A DNA stretch of 7,099 bases from Actinomycetota bacterium. GTDB taxonomy: Bacteria > Actinomycetota > Actinomycetes > Nanopelagicales > Nanopelagicaceae. Shown here in pieces: positions 7,054-7,099 of the stretch; within the stretch, counting starts at the first letter, position 1, and each line of letters starts with the position of its first letter. Made by a program: the position numbers and the translations under genes. The notes under the pieces are model-generated. The model did not search any database and was not told where the DNA came from. It worked only from the letters and a program-made list of their open reading frames with translations. The stretch covers positions 1 through 7,099 of the forward strand of contig WLED01000055.1 of NCBI GenBank assembly GCA_009704445.1. The letters are read 5' to 3'.

Positions 7054-7082
7054 TCATCTCGGTCCGTTAAATCGGTAGATGA
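7054..7082 (+). repeat. inverted repeat enclosing the last ATG
   Basis: TCATCT at 7054-7059 pairs with AGATGA at 7077-7082, and CCG at 7064-7066 can pair with CGG at 7073-7075 inside it around a TTAAAT loop. The outer stem contains the ATG at 7079, so folding would hide that start if it is real. The pairing is short and could be accidental. Confidence 0.25.
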
Positions 7083-7099
7083 ATTTCAGTGCGACGGGC

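Larger units (their letters stand above)
6941..7099 (+). other. intergenic tail without a convincing gene
   Basis: No frame on either strand gives a recognisable protein. The frame following the mannosyltransferase stop stays open for 45 codons to a TAG at 7076-7078 but resembles nothing. A TAGGAT at 6961-6966 fits the TANNNT -10 pattern, though I see no good -35. The 9-mer AATCGGTAG occurs at 7008-7016 and again at 7070-7078. Three adjacent inverted repeats cover 7012-7082. No stem is followed by a clear T run, so an intrinsic terminator for the operon is not evident. An ATG at 7079 opens a frame that runs off the window after seven codons. Confidence 0.5.

Noticed and set aside
6941..7078. 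Open frame of 45 codons directly after the mannosyltransferase stop, as if a broken C-terminal extension
   Set aside because: The translation has no recognisable motif or membrane segment, and the upstream protein already ends where soluble family members end.

Overview
The window reads as a gene-dense, single-strand stretch of an actinobacterial chromosome. The proteins look most like actinobacterial families: a long SerA with an extra intervening domain and an ACT domain, the short LeuB type, a mycobacterial-type IlvE, a TIGR00977-like citramalate synthase, and a soluble polyprenol-phosphate mannose synthase. The base composition is modest in GC, with many A/T-ending codons, unlike the high-GC soil actinobacteria. 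Together with near-zero gene spacing this suggests a streamlined, low-GC lineage such as the freshwater acI group (Nanopelagicales). That placement is inference from recalled family features; no search was run.

Layout: 28-5325 holds four amino-acid biosynthesis genes in the order serA, leuB, ilvE, cimA. They are separated by a 1-nt overlap (TAATG), 2 nt, and another 1-nt overlap (TAATG). After 11 nt comes a XerC/XerD-type tyrosine recombinase (5337-6251), which overlaps by 4 nt (ATGA) a GT2 glycosyltransferase of the dolichol/polyprenol-phosphate mannose synthase type (6248-6940). The last 159 nt (6941-7099) have no convincing gene. They hold three small adjacent inverted repeats and a 9-nt direct repeat, and may be the leader of a gene that starts at or beyond the window edge.

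How the genes work together: CimA makes (R)-citramalate from pyruvate and acetyl-CoA. LeuCD (not in this window) would isomerise it, LeuB oxidises the product toward 2-oxobutyrate, acetohydroxyacid synthase, IlvC and IlvD (also not here) would continue, and IlvE adds the amino group to give isoleucine. LeuB and IlvE also serve leucine, and IlvE serves valine. SerA supplies serine and keeps the residues that bind serine as feedback inhibitor in the mycobacterial enzyme. The recombinase and the mannosyltransferase are functionally unrelated to this set and may have their own promoter at the cimA 3' end.

I see no mobile element, CRISPR array, tRNA or rRNA, and no clearly new system. The points most worth checking are non-coding: a perfect 14-nt palindrome placed between a Shine-Dalgarno-like AGGAG and the ilvE start, a possible leaderless start of the recombinase gene, and the structured tail.
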